From: Synechococcus sp. PCC 7336
Lineage (GTDB): Bacteria; Cyanobacteriota; Cyanobacteriia; Thermostichales; PCC-7336
Direction: 5' to 3'
NCBI RefSeq assembly: GCF_000332275.1
Contig: NZ_CM001776.1
Span: 1,845,268-1,909,267, forward strand
Length of the DNA stretch: 64,000 nt
The notes below the pieces were generated by a model. That model was not told where the DNA came from. It saw only the letters and a list, made by a program, of their open reading frames with translations, and searched no databases. The translations under genes were made by a program, and so were the position numbers. Below are positions 25,695 through 36,442 of the stretch, piece after piece (positions within the stretch are counted from its first letter, which is position 1; every line of letters begins with the position of its first letter).

Positions 25695-26213
25695 ATGAGT
25701 CGTAAATTGAGTTGGCTGGCGGGGAGTGTGAGTCTGCTGGCGATCGTTGCAGGAATCAGTTGGTCGGAAGCAGTCGCACAAACCCCGTCAGGATCGTCGT
25801 CACTGCTAGAGAGCACTCGCGCCGCCTCAGACCTGATTCCCCCTTTGGACGTGGAGATAGAAACCGATCGCGCCCTCAGCTCGGCGGGTCGAGAAGATCC
25901 TTTTGTCCCCCTCAATACCCCCTCGACTTCAACGTCCGACCTTCCCTTCGAATTACCCCCCCTACCTCCCATTGACGATGTAGCCGCCGAGCCCGCCGAT
26001 CCGGCTGCATTTTCTAGGGGAATTCGAGTTAAGGGCTTGATTCAAATTGGTAACGATACCTTTGCTGTATTAGAAGCAGATGGCGTCGTGTCAGAGGTGG
26101 TGCGAGCTGGCGATCGGTTCGAATCCGCGCGCGTCGCCAGTATCTCAGTTAATTCTCGCCAAGTGGTGTTTGAAGAGGGCGGCGAAACAATCGTGGCATC
26201 CGTTGTACAATAA
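25695..26213 (+). CDS. Exported PilP-like protein
   Basis: This 172-residue protein has a signal peptide (LAGSVSLLAIVAGISWSEAV, cleavage near AVAQT) and a low-complexity proline/serine region. It carries a GREDPFVPL motif and a small beta domain (IRVKGLIQIGNDTFAVLEAD to the C-terminus). The R-x-D-P-F followed by a small beta domain is seen in PilP pilus-assembly lipoproteins and similar periplasmic proteins. There is no lipobox cysteine here. A role in type IV pilus or envelope assembly is inferred. It ends 67 bp before the rhodanese gene. Confidence 0.6.
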   Translation: MSRKLSWLAGSVSLLAIVAGISWSEAVAQTPSGSSSLLESTRAASDLIPPLDVEIETDRALSSAGREDPFVPLNTPSTSTSDLPFELPPLPPIDDVAAEPADPAAFSRGIRVKGLIQIGNDTFAVLEADGVVSEVVRAGDRFESARVASISVNSRQVVFEEGGETIVASVVQ

Positions 26214-26279
26214 TTCGCCGATACTGGCCATTGCAATGTTCTCGCTCCCATTGCGGCATCAAACGCTCGGCAACAGCTC

Positions 26280-26660
26280 GTGTCTAAGCAACATTCCCCT
26301 GGTTTTTTAGCGCTCGTTCGGGCTGCAAAAGCCCAAGTTCGCGAGTATACCGTTGACGATGTTCGCGATCGCCAACTCAATCGCAACTCGTTTGTCTTGC
26401 TAGACGTGCGGGAAGAATCGGAGTGGCATCGGGGGCATATCGCTGGAGCGGTGCATTTGAGTAAAGGAATTCTAGAGCGGGATATTGAAACGCTCTATCC
26501 CGAGAAAGACACCGACTTGGTGCTCTATTGTGGCGGAGGCTTCCGCTCCGCTCTAGCGGCAGAGGCACTGCAAAAAATGGGATATACCAACGTCAGTTCT
26601 ATGGATGGTGGCTGGCGAGGATGGACTGCCGCAGGCTTCCCTACCGAAGTTCCAGATTGA
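26280..26660 (+). CDS. Rhodanese-like domain protein
   Basis: This 126-residue single-domain rhodanese has FVLLDVREESEWHRGHIAGA, then an active-site loop LYCGGGFRSALAAEAL containing the catalytic cysteine, and ends SSMDGGWRGWTAAGFP. Such proteins carry sulfane sulfur as a cysteine persulfide in the cytoplasm. The start is a GTG at 26280. The partner is unknown. Confidence 0.92.
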   Translation: MSKQHSPGFLALVRAAKAQVREYTVDDVRDRQLNRNSFVLLDVREESEWHRGHIAGAVHLSKGILERDIETLYPEKDTDLVLYCGGGFRSALAAEALQKMGYTNVSSMDGGWRGWTAAGFPTEVPD

Positions 26661-26856
26661 CGAGCTGACTTGCACTCCCGCGTACCGAACGATTGCGTCT
26701 AGATCGATCGGTACAGACCGACAGGGATCGACCTCGCCATGGGGCGTTCTCGCGATTGGCATTCCTAGTAATTTTATCGGTCAATGGCTTGAGTCGGAGT
26801 AGACTGAGGAGGTATTTGGCCACTTTGGCCATCGTTTCCCCACGTTCCATACAGTA

Positions 26857-27417
26857 ATGACCCAAGCTTCCGATCTTCCCCAAACCCTCCGCTACGAAGT
26901 CACGGGCGCCCGCAGGACCAATACACTGCTGGTGGCGATCGCCTGCACCATTGGCGGGGTTGGCTTCACCCTCGCGGGGCTGTCCAGCTATACGAATTCG
27001 AATCTGCTGCCCCTGTCTAACGCCACTCAGATAGCGTTTCTGCCCCAGGGAGCAGCAATGTTATTTTATGGGGTCGTCGGGAGTGCGATCGCCCTCTACC
27101 AGTGGTTGAGCCTGTCTTGGAACCTCGGCGGCGGCTACAACGAGTTCGATCGCAAGACGGGTAAAGCGACGATTCAGCGCAATGGTTTTCCGGGCAAAAA
27201 CCGGAATATTGAATTTCAATACGCTCTCGACGCCATCCAGAGCGTTCGAGTGGCAATTAAGGAGGGCATTAATCCCAAACGAGCTGTATACATCAAGGTG
27301 CGAGGCAAAGGGGAAATTCCTCTGACTCGCGTCGGTCAGCCAATGGCGCTCTCAGCAGTAGAAGATATGGCCTCCGAACTGGCTCGCTTTCTCAGCGTCC
27401 CCTTAGAAGGGATTTAG
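26857..27417 (+). CDS. ycf4: Photosystem I assembly protein Ycf4
   Basis: This 186-residue protein has two membrane helices near the N-terminus (TLLVAIACTIGGVGFTLAGL, then LPQGAAMLFYGVVGSAIALY). The conserved GGGYNEFDRKTGKATIQRNG region, IQSVRVAIKEGINPKRAVYI and GEIPLTRVGQP follow. These match Ycf4, a thylakoid membrane factor that assists photosystem I assembly. The length matches the family. A hairpin downstream probably terminates transcription against the convergent rpsN gene. Confidence 0.96.
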   Translation: MTQASDLPQTLRYEVTGARRTNTLLVAIACTIGGVGFTLAGLSSYTNSNLLPLSNATQIAFLPQGAAMLFYGVVGSAIALYQWLSLSWNLGGGYNEFDRKTGKATIQRNGFPGKNRNIEFQYALDAIQSVRVAIKEGINPKRAVYIKVRGKGEIPLTRVGQPMALSAVEDMASELARFLSVPLEGI

Positions 27418-27452
27418 TCGAGCGATAGATTGAGCCAAGTGATAATTACTTG

Positions 27453-27486
27453 CAAGCTCGGACAGTTGTACGCCGGTCCGAGCTTG
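27453..27486. terminator. Hairpin between convergent ycf4 and rpsN
   Basis: CAAGCTCGGAC and GTCCGAGCTTG form a perfect 11-bp stem with a 12-base loop. No T-run follows on either strand, so it could act as a bidirectional terminator or as an mRNA 3'-end stabiliser. Confidence 0.6.
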
Positions 27487-27529
27487 AAAGGATGATGTGG
27501 ATTGTAGATGATTGTGCAATCTGGAAAAC

Positions 27530-27835
27530 TTACCAGCTAGACTTGACCACACCGGGCAACAGTCCTTCGTGGGCCATTTCCCGCAAGCAATGGCGAGACA
27601 AGCCAAAATCGCGGAACACGCCGCGAGGACGACCCGTCACCCAGCAGCGGTTGCGCAAGCGGCTGGGGGCACTGTTACGGGGCAATTTCTGCAACTGAGC
27701 GTGCAGGTCCATCCGCTCTCCCGGATCGAGGCTGAGGTCGGCCAGAGCTTCCTTGAGGGCCGCTCGCTTAGCGGCGTACTTCTCAACCAAACGTTTGCGC
27801 TTTGCGTCCCGCGCAATCATGCTTTTTTTAGCCAC
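27530..27835 (-). CDS. rpsN: 30S ribosomal protein S14
   Basis: This 101-residue S14 begins [20 protein letters not shown], with [20 protein letters not shown] and [20 protein letters not shown]. It lacks the CxxC pairs of the zinc-containing short form, so it is the zinc-independent long form. The start is a GTG at 27833-27835. It sits alone rather than in the large ribosomal operon, as in many cyanobacteria. Confidence 0.97.
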   Translation of the reverse strand: MAKKSMIARDAKRKRLVEKYAAKRAALKEALADLSLDPGERMDLHAQLQKLPRNSAPSRLRNRCWVTGRPRGVFRDFGLSRHCLREMAHEGLLPGVVKSSW

Positions 27836-27910
27836 GACTCACTCAATAGGATTTGAACTTTACACAGGCTTTTAATTCTAACCCACCGTACGACAGCACA
27901 CAAGACCGCG

Positions 27911-29644
27911 TTAGCGAGGAACCCGCTCTGCAAAGGTAGGCACATCTACCACCTGAGGTTGAGCTTGAGGGCGAGGCACCCGTTCTCCAACGGTGGGCGG
28001 CTCCTCCGATTGGGGGGCAATGCGATCGCCCGACTGCGATCGCCCTTGGCCGTGTAGTGGCACCGTAAACGTTACGGTCGATCCCTGTCCTTCTCCAGCA
28101 CTGAAAAACTCGATGGTACCCGACATCGCTTCGAGAAATTTTTGGCTAATGGCCAACCCCAAGCCAGTCCCTCCATATTGGCGGGTGCTGGAGCCATCCA
28201 CTTGCGTGAACGGCTGAAAGAGTTGTTGTTGTTTGGAACGCGGTACGCCAATCCCCGTATCTCGCACCGACAATACTACATCGGTATCGCGGATCTCGGC
28301 CGTCACGGTAATGCCGCCCTCGTGGGTAAATTTGATTGCATTGCCCAGTAAATTTAACATCACCTGCAGGAGGCGCTGGTGGTTGCCGTACACGAAGATG
28401 GGGCCTTCGGTCGATGGTAGGTTGAAGGTGAGGGTCAATCCCTTTTGCACCGCTTGCAAGCGAGTCTTGATTTCCACATCGTCAAACAGCGCTCTCAAAT
28501 CGTGAGGAGCCAGTTCCATCTTCATCTTGCCAGCTTCGATCTTGGCGATATCGAGCACGTCGTTAATCAGATCGAGCAGGTGGAGGGCAGACCGATGGGC
28601 TTCGCCGAGGAACTCAGCTCGCTCTTCGGGGGTCTCGGCCATGTCGTCCCGCAGGAGCTGAAGGAAGCCGATGATGGCATTGAGTGGGGTGCGCAGCTCG
28701 TGGGAGGTATTGGCCAAAAATTGGCTCTTGAGCTGGTTGGCCGATTCGGCTTGCTCGCGGGCCTGCTGCAATTCGTTATTTTTTTGCTGCAGAGTATGGT
28801 TTGTGAGTTGCAGCCGGGTGCTGATTTGGCGACTTTGGTCGAGTAGCTGGGCGTGGGCGAGTGCCGTGCCTAGATGCACCCCCACTAGTTCTAATTCAGA
28901 CAGGCGATCGACGGGGCGGATGGGGCTATTCGGGTCGAACTCCAGACACAATACGCCATTGGCATGGCCCTGATAAAAGGTGGCTAAAACCAGTTGAGTG
29001 TCGGTAATTGCGGGTTGTTGGCGCTTGAGCGCCTGCATGGCTAACGGGGCATCTGCCAAATTGACCCTGCGATCGACGCTAGCCGACCGATCTTGTGCTT
29101 GACGATATTCTGCTTTAACGCACAAAAAGGGCTGGCCAGCTTCGTACAGCGACATTTCGCAGTAGGTACAGCCGAGACTGGGACCGAGCAGACTGGCTGC
29201 TTCCTCCAAAATGCGATCGACATCGAGAGTGTGTCGCAGACTGTGAATTAGAGCTTCCGCCAGCCGCAGACTGGTCTGCTCCGGCACTAATGGGTTGACT
29301 CCCCCCGGAGCTTGCTTGACGCGTAACACGCTACCCACTGCTGTCACCGCGATCGCCTCTCCGTCCAGCTGTACCAAAGGACTGAACAAAAGGTCTAGTT
29401 GCAGAATATAGCCATGGGTCAGAACGTAGCAGTTGGCCCGTTGCGGGCGTCCCGAAGCCGCCACCTCTTGAAGTTGACTGGCATACCGTTCGGCATTAGA
29501 TGGCTCCCAACTCGCTCGACCACTAACCAAATAATCGGGTCGAATGCCATATTCCGATGCCTTCGGCCACCGAAAAGACCAGAACTGCCCCTCCAGATCT
29601 TGCACGAAAAATACGGTATTGAGTGGGTCAGCCGCCATTGGCAT
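27911..29644 (-). CDS. Sensor histidine kinase with PAS-like and GAF-like input
   Basis: This is a 577-residue hybrid-less kinase. An N-terminal PAS-like region ([20 protein letters not shown]) is followed by a GAF-like region around 130-260 and a coiled coil ([20 protein letters not shown]). The HisKA box [20 protein letters not shown], the N box ([13 protein letters not shown]), DTGIGVP and [10 protein letters not shown] complete the ATPase module. The C-terminus has a proline-rich tail with two copies of ERVPR. No transmembrane helix is visible, so a soluble kinase is likely. The response regulator is not adjacent. The ATG at 29642-29644 or 29636-29638 could be the start. Confidence 0.9.
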   Translation of the reverse strand: MPMAADPLNTVFFVQDLEGQFWSFRWPKASEYGIRPDYLVSGRASWEPSNAERYASQLQEVAASGRPQRANCYVLTHGYILQLDLLFSPLVQLDGEAIAVTAVGSVLRVKQAPGGVNPLVPEQTSLRLAEALIHSLRHTLDVDRILEEAASLLGPSLGCTYCEMSLYEAGQPFLCVKAEYRQAQDRSASVDRRVNLADAPLAMQALKRQQPAITDTQLVLATFYQGHANGVLCLEFDPNSPIRPVDRLSELELVGVHLGTALAHAQLLDQSRQISTRLQLTNHTLQQKNNELQQAREQAESANQLKSQFLANTSHELRTPLNAIIGFLQLLRDDMAETPEERAEFLGEAHRSALHLLDLINDVLDIAKIEAGKMKMELAPHDLRALFDDVEIKTRLQAVQKGLTLTFNLPSTEGPIFVYGNHQRLLQVMLNLLGNAIKFTHEGGITVTAEIRDTDVVLSVRDTGIGVPRSKQQQLFQPFTQVDGSSTRQYGGTGLGLAISQKFLEAMSGTIEFFSAGEGQGSTVTFTVPLHGQGRSQSGDRIAPQSEEPPTVGERVPRPQAQPQVVDVPTFAERVPR

Positions 29645-29817
29645 CCATAAAAACAACTTGTGTCATTCGGGCTTTGCGGGACATCGCTACCACGGGTTCG
29701 GATGGAGTTGAACTGTTGGAGTTGCCACTGTTAGCGCCAACGGACAAAACCGCAATTCCGTAGAGCATTGCGGTTCTAGTCTACCCAGCGGGATCGACGG
29801 GCTTTCGAGAGGTAACA

Positions 29818-30510
29818 CTAGCAGTAGTCCGAGACATCCTCACCGCAATCATCGGCTAGATAGGAGAGCGATCGAAAGCGCAAGCCTACCAATTGATCGT
29901 AAAGGGGGTTGAGTTTGCACATGGGGGGAATGTGAATCACCTTTTTGCCAAATAGCGTTACATCCCGCTCGAAGGGACATTGGGCGGGAACCATTTTGCA
30001 AATGAATCGGGCTACCCGAGGATCGTGTACTTCCATCCCGTCCAACCAAGTTTTGACTGGCTGTAGGGGGGATAGCTTGGGAATAGCGGCAGGAGCCAGT
30101 CCGGGAGCAGCAGTCGTCGCCTCTACCTCGGGAGAGGCGTCAGGATCGTAGAGGGTATGTTCGAGAGATTTTAAAATCTCTCGATCGAGCCCTAAGGCAA
30201 CCTGAAACTGGCGCAGCTTTTCCGCTTCAATGGTGGAATAAACACCATCGGCCACCGCCACAATTACGGCAGTGCGCATAAAATTTTCTGCCGCCAGAGG
30301 ATGGGAGCCGAGTTCGCTAGCCAACTCCTCGGGGGCAATCGGATCGAGCTTGGGGAAATCGAGCGTGGGTGCCAGCTCGTTCCGCGTCAGTTGTTCGATC
30401 GCTTCCCGTTCTTCGGGATCGTAATGTCCGTCAGCCCAAGCGATCGCGAGCAACCCCCGCAGCCACGCAGCAATTTGGCGATCGGTATAGGGAACTGTTG
30501 CACTAGTCAT
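29818..30510 (-). CDS. TerB-like plus Mo-dependent nitrogenase C-terminal domain protein
   Basis: This 230-residue protein has an N-terminal TerB-like helical domain (AAWLRGLLAIAWADGHYDPE, then VIVAVADGVYSTIEAEKL). A linker leads to a C-terminal Mo-nitro_C domain (VKTWLDGMEVHDPRVARFIC, KMVPAQCPFERDV, PPMCKLNPLYDQLVGLRFRS, ending ADDCGEDVSDYC). The second domain is named from nitrogenase-linked proteins but occurs widely in non-fixing cyanobacteria. Several cysteines are conserved in spacing, which suggests metal or redox function. No nitrogenase genes are in the window. The start is the ATG at 30508-30510. Confidence 0.85.
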   Translation of the reverse strand: MTSATVPYTDRQIAAWLRGLLAIAWADGHYDPEEREAIEQLTRNELAPTLDFPKLDPIAPEELASELGSHPLAAENFMRTAVIVAVADGVYSTIEAEKLRQFQVALGLDREILKSLEHTLYDPDASPEVEATTAAPGLAPAAIPKLSPLQPVKTWLDGMEVHDPRVARFICKMVPAQCPFERDVTLFGKKVIHIPPMCKLNPLYDQLVGLRFRSLSYLADDCGEDVSDYC

Positions 30511-30709
30511 AGAGTGCCCTCTCCTCAACCCTTCTTCTGCTATCGTATCCTTCCTGTCCTCTTAAGAACTGCACCATATCGCAAATGGTATTGTTTGCTT
30601 GAGTGGAGTATGAAAACGTGCGATCGTGCTTACAAACAGATAGCGGATTCTTCCCCCGAACCTGCTGCAGACTCCCGCTACCCTCTCGCATCAGCCTGGA
30701 ATTTCAGCC

Positions 30710-30973
30710 ATGCCTTGGTTTGTCAAAATAGAGCACGGCATTGTCCCCAAAACAGAATTCGATCGCCACGTTCCCGACCATCTTGCCTACGTCCGGGAGT
30801 TGGCAGCAAAGGGCCATCGAGCCCAAACAGGCTACTGGCGCGGCGCGGCAGGGGGCATGTTGGTGTTTGAAGCGGAATCGCGATCGCAAGCTCAGCAAAT
30901 TGTCGATCGCGATCCGCTGGTTCGCGCTGGCTGCGTGGAATACGAGCTTCACGAGTGGGTCAAGGCCCACTGA
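30710..30973 (+). CDS. YCII-related (YciI-like) protein
   Basis: This 87-residue single-domain protein (MPWFVKIEHGIVPKTEFDRH, GGMLVFEAESRSQAQQIVDR, DPLVRAGCVEYELHEWVK) has the ferredoxin-like YCII fold. Its conserved histidine and aspartate pair sits in DHLAYV and VDRDPL. Family members include dehydrochlorinase-like enzymes and proteins of unknown activity. The start is the ATG at 30710, and the gene is monocistronic. Confidence 0.85.
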   Translation: MPWFVKIEHGIVPKTEFDRHVPDHLAYVRELAAKGHRAQTGYWRGAAGGMLVFEAESRSQAQQIVDRDPLVRAGCVEYELHEWVKAH

Positions 30974-31481
30974 CGGTTTTGCTTGCACCTCAGCAAACCC
31001 CAGACGAGTTCTGTTGAGCCTATAGGATGTTTCCATTCACACAGTAGCAATCTAACAAGCCCCAAATCCGCTATCTGTCTGCGATCGCGCCAGAGTCCAG
31101 AGGTATGGGCAATGGTCGATCGCAAGCCTACTTTATCAAAAATTTACATCCATAGAGATTTTTTACAAAAAACTTATATGATTTATTTGCGTTTTATGTT
31201 ACTCTCCTTACGTAGATTTAGGCTTGTACATCAGGCTTAATTACTGCTATACCATTCTTATCTAAACTTAGACTGAATCTTCTAAGGCTTGCACTGCTTA
31301 GCTTGTTGCCACAAGCTTTCAGGCGATCTAAGCATGAAGTATTTAGAGCAAACTTATATCAGATTGGTGTCAGCAGCTAGTGAACCTTAACTGGGGGAGC
31401 AAAATCTTTGTATCAATAATATTAATTGAGCTCGACCCATTTCAGATTCTCGCTTGGCATCAGATTTGAACTTGTCCAATC
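30974..31481. other. AT-rich upstream region of the FHA kinase
   Basis: No gene is seen. The sequence is clearly more AT-rich than the surrounding genes, with poly-T and poly-A tracts near 31150-31170. It likely holds the promoter of the kinase at 31482, but no clear -35/-10 pair stands out. Confidence 0.35.
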
Positions 31482-33290
31482 ATGTCAAAAGTTGGCAATA
31501 CAGATAATCATAACTCTCAAACTTGTTTTGAAGAACAAGAGAAAAAGCTGTCTGCCAACCCAAAGCCAGAAGAGAATACTACTCACTTTCCAGAGTTCAA
31601 ATTAGAATTTGAAGATGAGACAGGATATTCAACATATATTTTAACTGAGGAAGCATATGTAGTCGGTCGTGCTCCGAGCTGTTCGATCGGCATTCCCGAT
31701 CCCTTTGTTTCATCTCAACATGCAATTCTCACGCGAGTGTGTAGCCAGTCTTCTCAATCTGGCTTTACCTATCGCCTACAGGATGGAAGTTCTGTAGGCA
31801 AAAGCAGTACTAATGGTGTTTATGTTAATGGCAAAAAGATCCAGGCTTGCGATCTTAAAGAGGGAGACATAGTTGCATTCGGGCCAAGTGCAAAAGCTTG
31901 TTTTTCGGAAGTCTTAAATATTTTCGAATGTCCACAGATGGACCAACTGGTCGGTCGACTCGATCGACAATTAAAAAAACGCACGTATCTGCTGAAAGCA
32001 GCATTTAGTTTTGAGAAAAAACTCAAAAAGATTGTCGGGAAAGTTCGCGATAGTCTCGATGAAAATCAAATTTTGAAGACGGCTGTCGATGAGTTGGCGA
32101 TCGGATTGGGAATCAAGTGCTGCAATGCCTCTCTATTTGACTTTGAGAAGAGAACTTCTACCATTTTCTATGAGTATTCTACCCTCGAGATGGCAACTCG
32201 ACGAATTGCTTGGATGGAGGATTTCCCAGAACTCTATCAACATTTAATTCGGGGGCAGCATTTCCAGTTTTGTTCTCTCTTGCCCCACCCCATTCGGGGA
32301 CGGGTGGCCATGTTAGCTTGCCCGATTATCGACGAGCAAGGGGTCTTGGGCGATCTGTGGCTAGTCAACCATCCAAACTACACCTTTACAGATAGGGATA
32401 TCAGTCTGGTCAGACAAGTGGCTTATCAGTGTGCCACCGCTGTTCGACAAGCTCGCCTGTTTCGAGAAGTGCAAACCAAACTCGAACAATTGGAAGAACT
32501 CAATCGATTGAAAGATGATTTCCTCAGTACTGTTTCTCACGAGCTGCGCAGTCCCATCACCAATCTACGGATGGCTCTGACAATGTTGGCAACTAGCCTC
32601 GATCTAGAAGAGGTAGTCTCAAAATCCTACGATCCCCAATCAGTTTCAGAAAACTCTACAGCGCGCTATCTGCGGATCTCGTATGAGGAATGTCAAAGGG
32701 AACGCAAGCTGATTGAAGACTTGCTCGAATTACAGCAGTTCGAATTCAGCGCTCGCCCTCTCCAAACAGAACTGATTTCATTGCAAGATTGGCTGCCTCG
32801 ACTTACCGTGCCTTTTCAAATGCGAGCTCGCAAGCGGCAGCAAAACTTTCACCTCGATATTGCCTCGAACTTGCCTGCGATCGCTTCTGAGGCATCGAGC
32901 CTAGAGCGTATTTTGACTGAATTGCTCAACAACGCTTGCAAGTACACTCCACCCCATGGAGATATTACTTTGGCTGCCAGCTCTACGCTTGGTGACGAGA
33001 TTCTATTAAGTGCGATTAATTCAGGAGCTGAGATTCCTGCAGAGGCAATACCCAAGCTTTTTGATAAATTTTATCGAGTCCCAGATACCGATCGCTGGAA
33101 ACAGGGTGGCACGGGGTTGGGCTTGGCACTCGTCAAACGACTGGCAGAGCATTTAGGTGGAACCATCCAGGTTATGAGTCTCGATGGGGAAACCCGTTTC
33201 ACATTAAGGTTGCCGAGTCGGCTCAGAAAAAATATGCTCACTCAACCTCAGACCAACGATCTTCTCACTCAGGAATTGAGAGTGATATAG
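31482..33290 (+). CDS. FHA-GAF sensor histidine kinase
   Basis: This 602-residue kinase starts with a variable segment and an FHA domain (TEEAYVVGRAPSCSIGIPDP, SSQHAIL, STNGVYVNGKKI), which binds phosphothreonine peptides. A GAF-like domain follows (about 200-320), then HisKA (FLSTVSHELRSPITNLRMAL) and the ATPase module (LLNNACKYTPPHGD, GTGLGLALVKRLAEHLGG). FHA at the N-terminus of a histidine kinase suggests cross-talk with Ser/Thr kinases. Its coding sequence is more AT-rich than the neighbours. No response regulator is adjacent. Confidence 0.9.
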   Translation: MSKVGNTDNHNSQTCFEEQEKKLSANPKPEENTTHFPEFKLEFEDETGYSTYILTEEAYVVGRAPSCSIGIPDPFVSSQHAILTRVCSQSSQSGFTYRLQDGSSVGKSSTNGVYVNGKKIQACDLKEGDIVAFGPSAKACFSEVLNIFECPQMDQLVGRLDRQLKKRTYLLKAAFSFEKKLKKIVGKVRDSLDENQILKTAVDELAIGLGIKCCNASLFDFEKRTSTIFYEYSTLEMATRRIAWMEDFPELYQHLIRGQHFQFCSLLPHPIRGRVAMLACPIIDEQGVLGDLWLVNHPNYTFTDRDISLVRQVAYQCATAVRQARLFREVQTKLEQLEELNRLKDDFLSTVSHELRSPITNLRMALTMLATSLDLEEVVSKSYDPQSVSENSTARYLRISYEECQRERKLIEDLLELQQFEFSARPLQTELISLQDWLPRLTVPFQMRARKRQQNFHLDIASNLPAIASEASSLERILTELLNNACKYTPPHGDITLAASSTLGDEILLSAINSGAEIPAEAIPKLFDKFYRVPDTDRWKQGGTGLGLALVKRLAEHLGGTIQVMSLDGETRFTLRLPSRLRKNMLTQPQTNDLLTQELRVI

Positions 33291-33605
33291 GGTTTCCTGA
33301 CTCGGTGTTCTGAATGGCTGGAAATACCTACTCGAATAGTATCGAATACTGTCGCGATCGCGCCAAGTTCCACATCACTTCCCCCAGTCGATATCCTGTC
33401 ACCTCAAAGCTCGATCGCGCGGATAGGCCATTGAACCCTCGGATGGTAAAAGAAGCATCGCCACCCAAGGCTAGGCTGCTTGCACGACCCGTAATTTAAG
33501 ACAGCATCGAGAGCTCGCCGAGCCAACTAGCCCGCCGTTTATCGCTGCTTGACGAGAATTTATTTGTCATCACCATGAAGGATGGAGCGTCTCTGCAATA
33601 AGACT
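33291..33605. other. Spacer before the chromate transporter
   Basis: No gene or clear signal is seen over about 315 bp. A short open frame (33314-33499) lacks protein features. Confidence 0.4.
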
Positions 33606-34841
33606 ATGGCCCCTCAACCCTCTGAGCCCAAAACCTCTACGATTAATCCTCTGGGGGAACTGGCTCGCCTCTTTCTCAAACTCGGCACTATTGGCTTTGG
33701 CGGCCCCCAAGCCCACATCGCCATGATGAATGACGAAGCAGTAGTCAGACGCCAATGGCTGAGCCCAGAGGAGTTTGCAGAAGGGCTGGCGGTATGCGAG
33801 ATGTTGCCTGGGCCAGCCTCGACTCAAATGGGCATCTACACGGGCTACGTGCGGGCAGGACAGTTGGGGGCGATGGTCGCCGGAATCAGTTTTATCGGTC
33901 CTGCATTTGCAATTGTGGTGGCGCTGTCGTGGGGATATTTCCAATTTCAAGAGCTGCCGCAGGTAGATGCGATCTTTTTGGGAGTTTCTCCTGTCGTAAC
34001 TGCAATCGTGCTGGCGTTTTGTTGGAAGTTGGGCAAGAAAGCAATTCGCACCTGGATGGCGATGGCCATCGCCATCGCCGTCTTCTTCACCACAGTTTTG
34101 ACATCCACAAACGTCCTGATTCAATTCGTCGCTGGCGGTCTCGTGGGCCTCTGGTACTTTCGCCCCCAAGCTCCGACGGGGAATAACCCGACATCCCTCA
34201 AAAGCTGGCTCGTACCTCCCCTGCCTCTCTTGCTCGGCAATCTCCCAACTGAAACCCTGACCCTCTCTAGCTTTTGGGGGCTAGAACGCATTGGCGAGTT
34301 TTTCTTACCCCTCACCCTCTTTTTTCTCAAAACTGGCAGCTTTATTTTTGGCGGTGGCTTAGTGATTATTCCGCTGCTGGAATTCGAGGTGGTGGAACAA
34401 CTCCATTGGCTGACCCCCACCGAATTTATTAATGGCGTTGCGATCGGACAACTCTCCCCCGGTCCCGTAGTCCTCACAGCTGCGTTTGTGGGCTACAAGG
34501 TGGCAGGCGCGATCGGAGCGCTGGTGGCCGCGATCGCTATTTTTACCCCCTCCTTCGCCTTCATCATGCTGGCAGCCCCCCTACTGGTCCGCCTGCGCCG
34601 CAATCTGTGGATTCGAGCCTTCTTGCAAGGGGTAACCCCCGCTGTATTAGGGGCGATCGCCGCTGCTGCCATTCCGATCGCCCGCACGGCACTCGTTCGA
34701 GAGAGCACTCTCTTATCGGCGATCGCCGCCGGTATCGGACTCGTGGCGATCGTTGCCTCGATTCGCTTCAAGCTGCCGACCTGGCAGTTGGTGCCTGCAG
34801 GTGCGAGCTTGGGCCTTTTGGCTAGCGCAGTTGTCCCCTGA
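33606..34841 (+). CDS. chrA: Chromate transporter ChrA
   Basis: This 411-residue protein is the long two-domain CHR form. The N-terminal half has LFLKLGTIGFGGPQAHIAMM and AEGLAVCEMLPGPASTQMGI; the C-terminal half repeats this as FFLKTGSFIFGGGLVIIPLL and FINGVAIGQLSPGPVVLTAA. The G-F-G-G-P and P-G-P motifs mark the family. It exports chromate, probably by proton antiport. Start ATG 33606; an extension with no match lies upstream. Confidence 0.95.
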   Translation: MAPQPSEPKTSTINPLGELARLFLKLGTIGFGGPQAHIAMMNDEAVVRRQWLSPEEFAEGLAVCEMLPGPASTQMGIYTGYVRAGQLGAMVAGISFIGPAFAIVVALSWGYFQFQELPQVDAIFLGVSPVVTAIVLAFCWKLGKKAIRTWMAMAIAIAVFFTTVLTSTNVLIQFVAGGLVGLWYFRPQAPTGNNPTSLKSWLVPPLPLLLGNLPTETLTLSSFWGLERIGEFFLPLTLFFLKTGSFIFGGGLVIIPLLEFEVVEQLHWLTPTEFINGVAIGQLSPGPVVLTAAFVGYKVAGAIGALVAAIAIFTPSFAFIMLAAPLLVRLRRNLWIRAFLQGVTPAVLGAIAAAAIPIARTALVRESTLLSAIAAGIGLVAIVASIRFKLPTWQLVPAGASLGLLASAVVP

Positions 34842-35054
34842 CAGTCGCCATTCAGCACAAAGTGTTTTACAATTCTTAATGTGTCTAATTTTGCCGATAG
34901 CGCAGCAGGGTAACCTGCGATCGCAGACATTCAGCGGTGTGATTGAATTCACGGCACTGTTGCTTCCTCGCCATCTCTAGCCGCAACTCTCTAGCATTTG
35001 AACTCTCTGGCATTCGCATTTTCTCGCAACTCAAACTAACCGGAGCTGTCAACC

Positions 35055-35204
35055 ATGACGAAAGCAGAACTGACCGCAAAACTGATTGAACTGGCTAGCC
35101 AGTACGACGATCCGTGGGAGCCCGTTCAAATCTTGGCGGAAATTGCCTACGAAGCCCGACGCACTGAGGACTTCGCAGAGGATCGCTGGCCAGTCGAGGT
35201 GTAA
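35055..35204 (+). CDS. Small acidic protein (49 aa) with its own terminator
   Basis: ATG 35055 is preceded by CCGGAG about 10 bp upstream. The product is MTKAELTAKLIELASQYDDP, WEPVQILAEIAYEARRTEDF, AEDRWPVEV: short, acidic, largely helical, without cysteine or signal peptide. A perfect 13-bp hairpin terminator lies 76 bp after the stop. I do not recognise a family, but the ribosome-binding site, amino-acid use and terminator together indicate a real monocistronic gene. Confidence 0.7.
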   Translation: MTKAELTAKLIELASQYDDPWEPVQILAEIAYEARRTEDFAEDRWPVEV

Positions 35205-35279
35205 GCTAATTGCCCGAATGGGTCTTTGAGGCGAGCTGCCCCTCGGCCCGAGCCTCAGCCCTGTTTGCGAATTCTCGCG

Positions 35280-35312
35280 GTCTCCCCCGATGCTACATCG
35301 GGGGAGACTTTT
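35280..35312 (+). terminator. Strong intrinsic terminator of the 49-aa gene
   Basis: GTCTCCCCCGATG and CATCGGGGGAGAC pair over 13 bp around a 3-base loop (CTA), followed by TTTT. It lies between this gene and the convergent por gene. Confidence 0.92.
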
Positions 35313-35351
35313 GCTCTTAGCTATCTCAGCATTGCCCCGGCCTCCAGATCG

Positions 35352-36326
<975 letters not shown>

Positions 36327-36442
36327 TTAAAACTTTATTCATCGTTAATGCTCTTCAGGATCGCATAACTATTGGCGAGAACGCTGCTACGACATAAACC
36401 TTAAGCAGCCCTTTCCAAGACGGTTGCCGTCAATCGATCGCA

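Noticed and set aside
31482-33290. Full two-component operon next to the FHA kinase
   Set aside because: No receiver or response-regulator gene is present on either side, so only the orphan kinase is reported.
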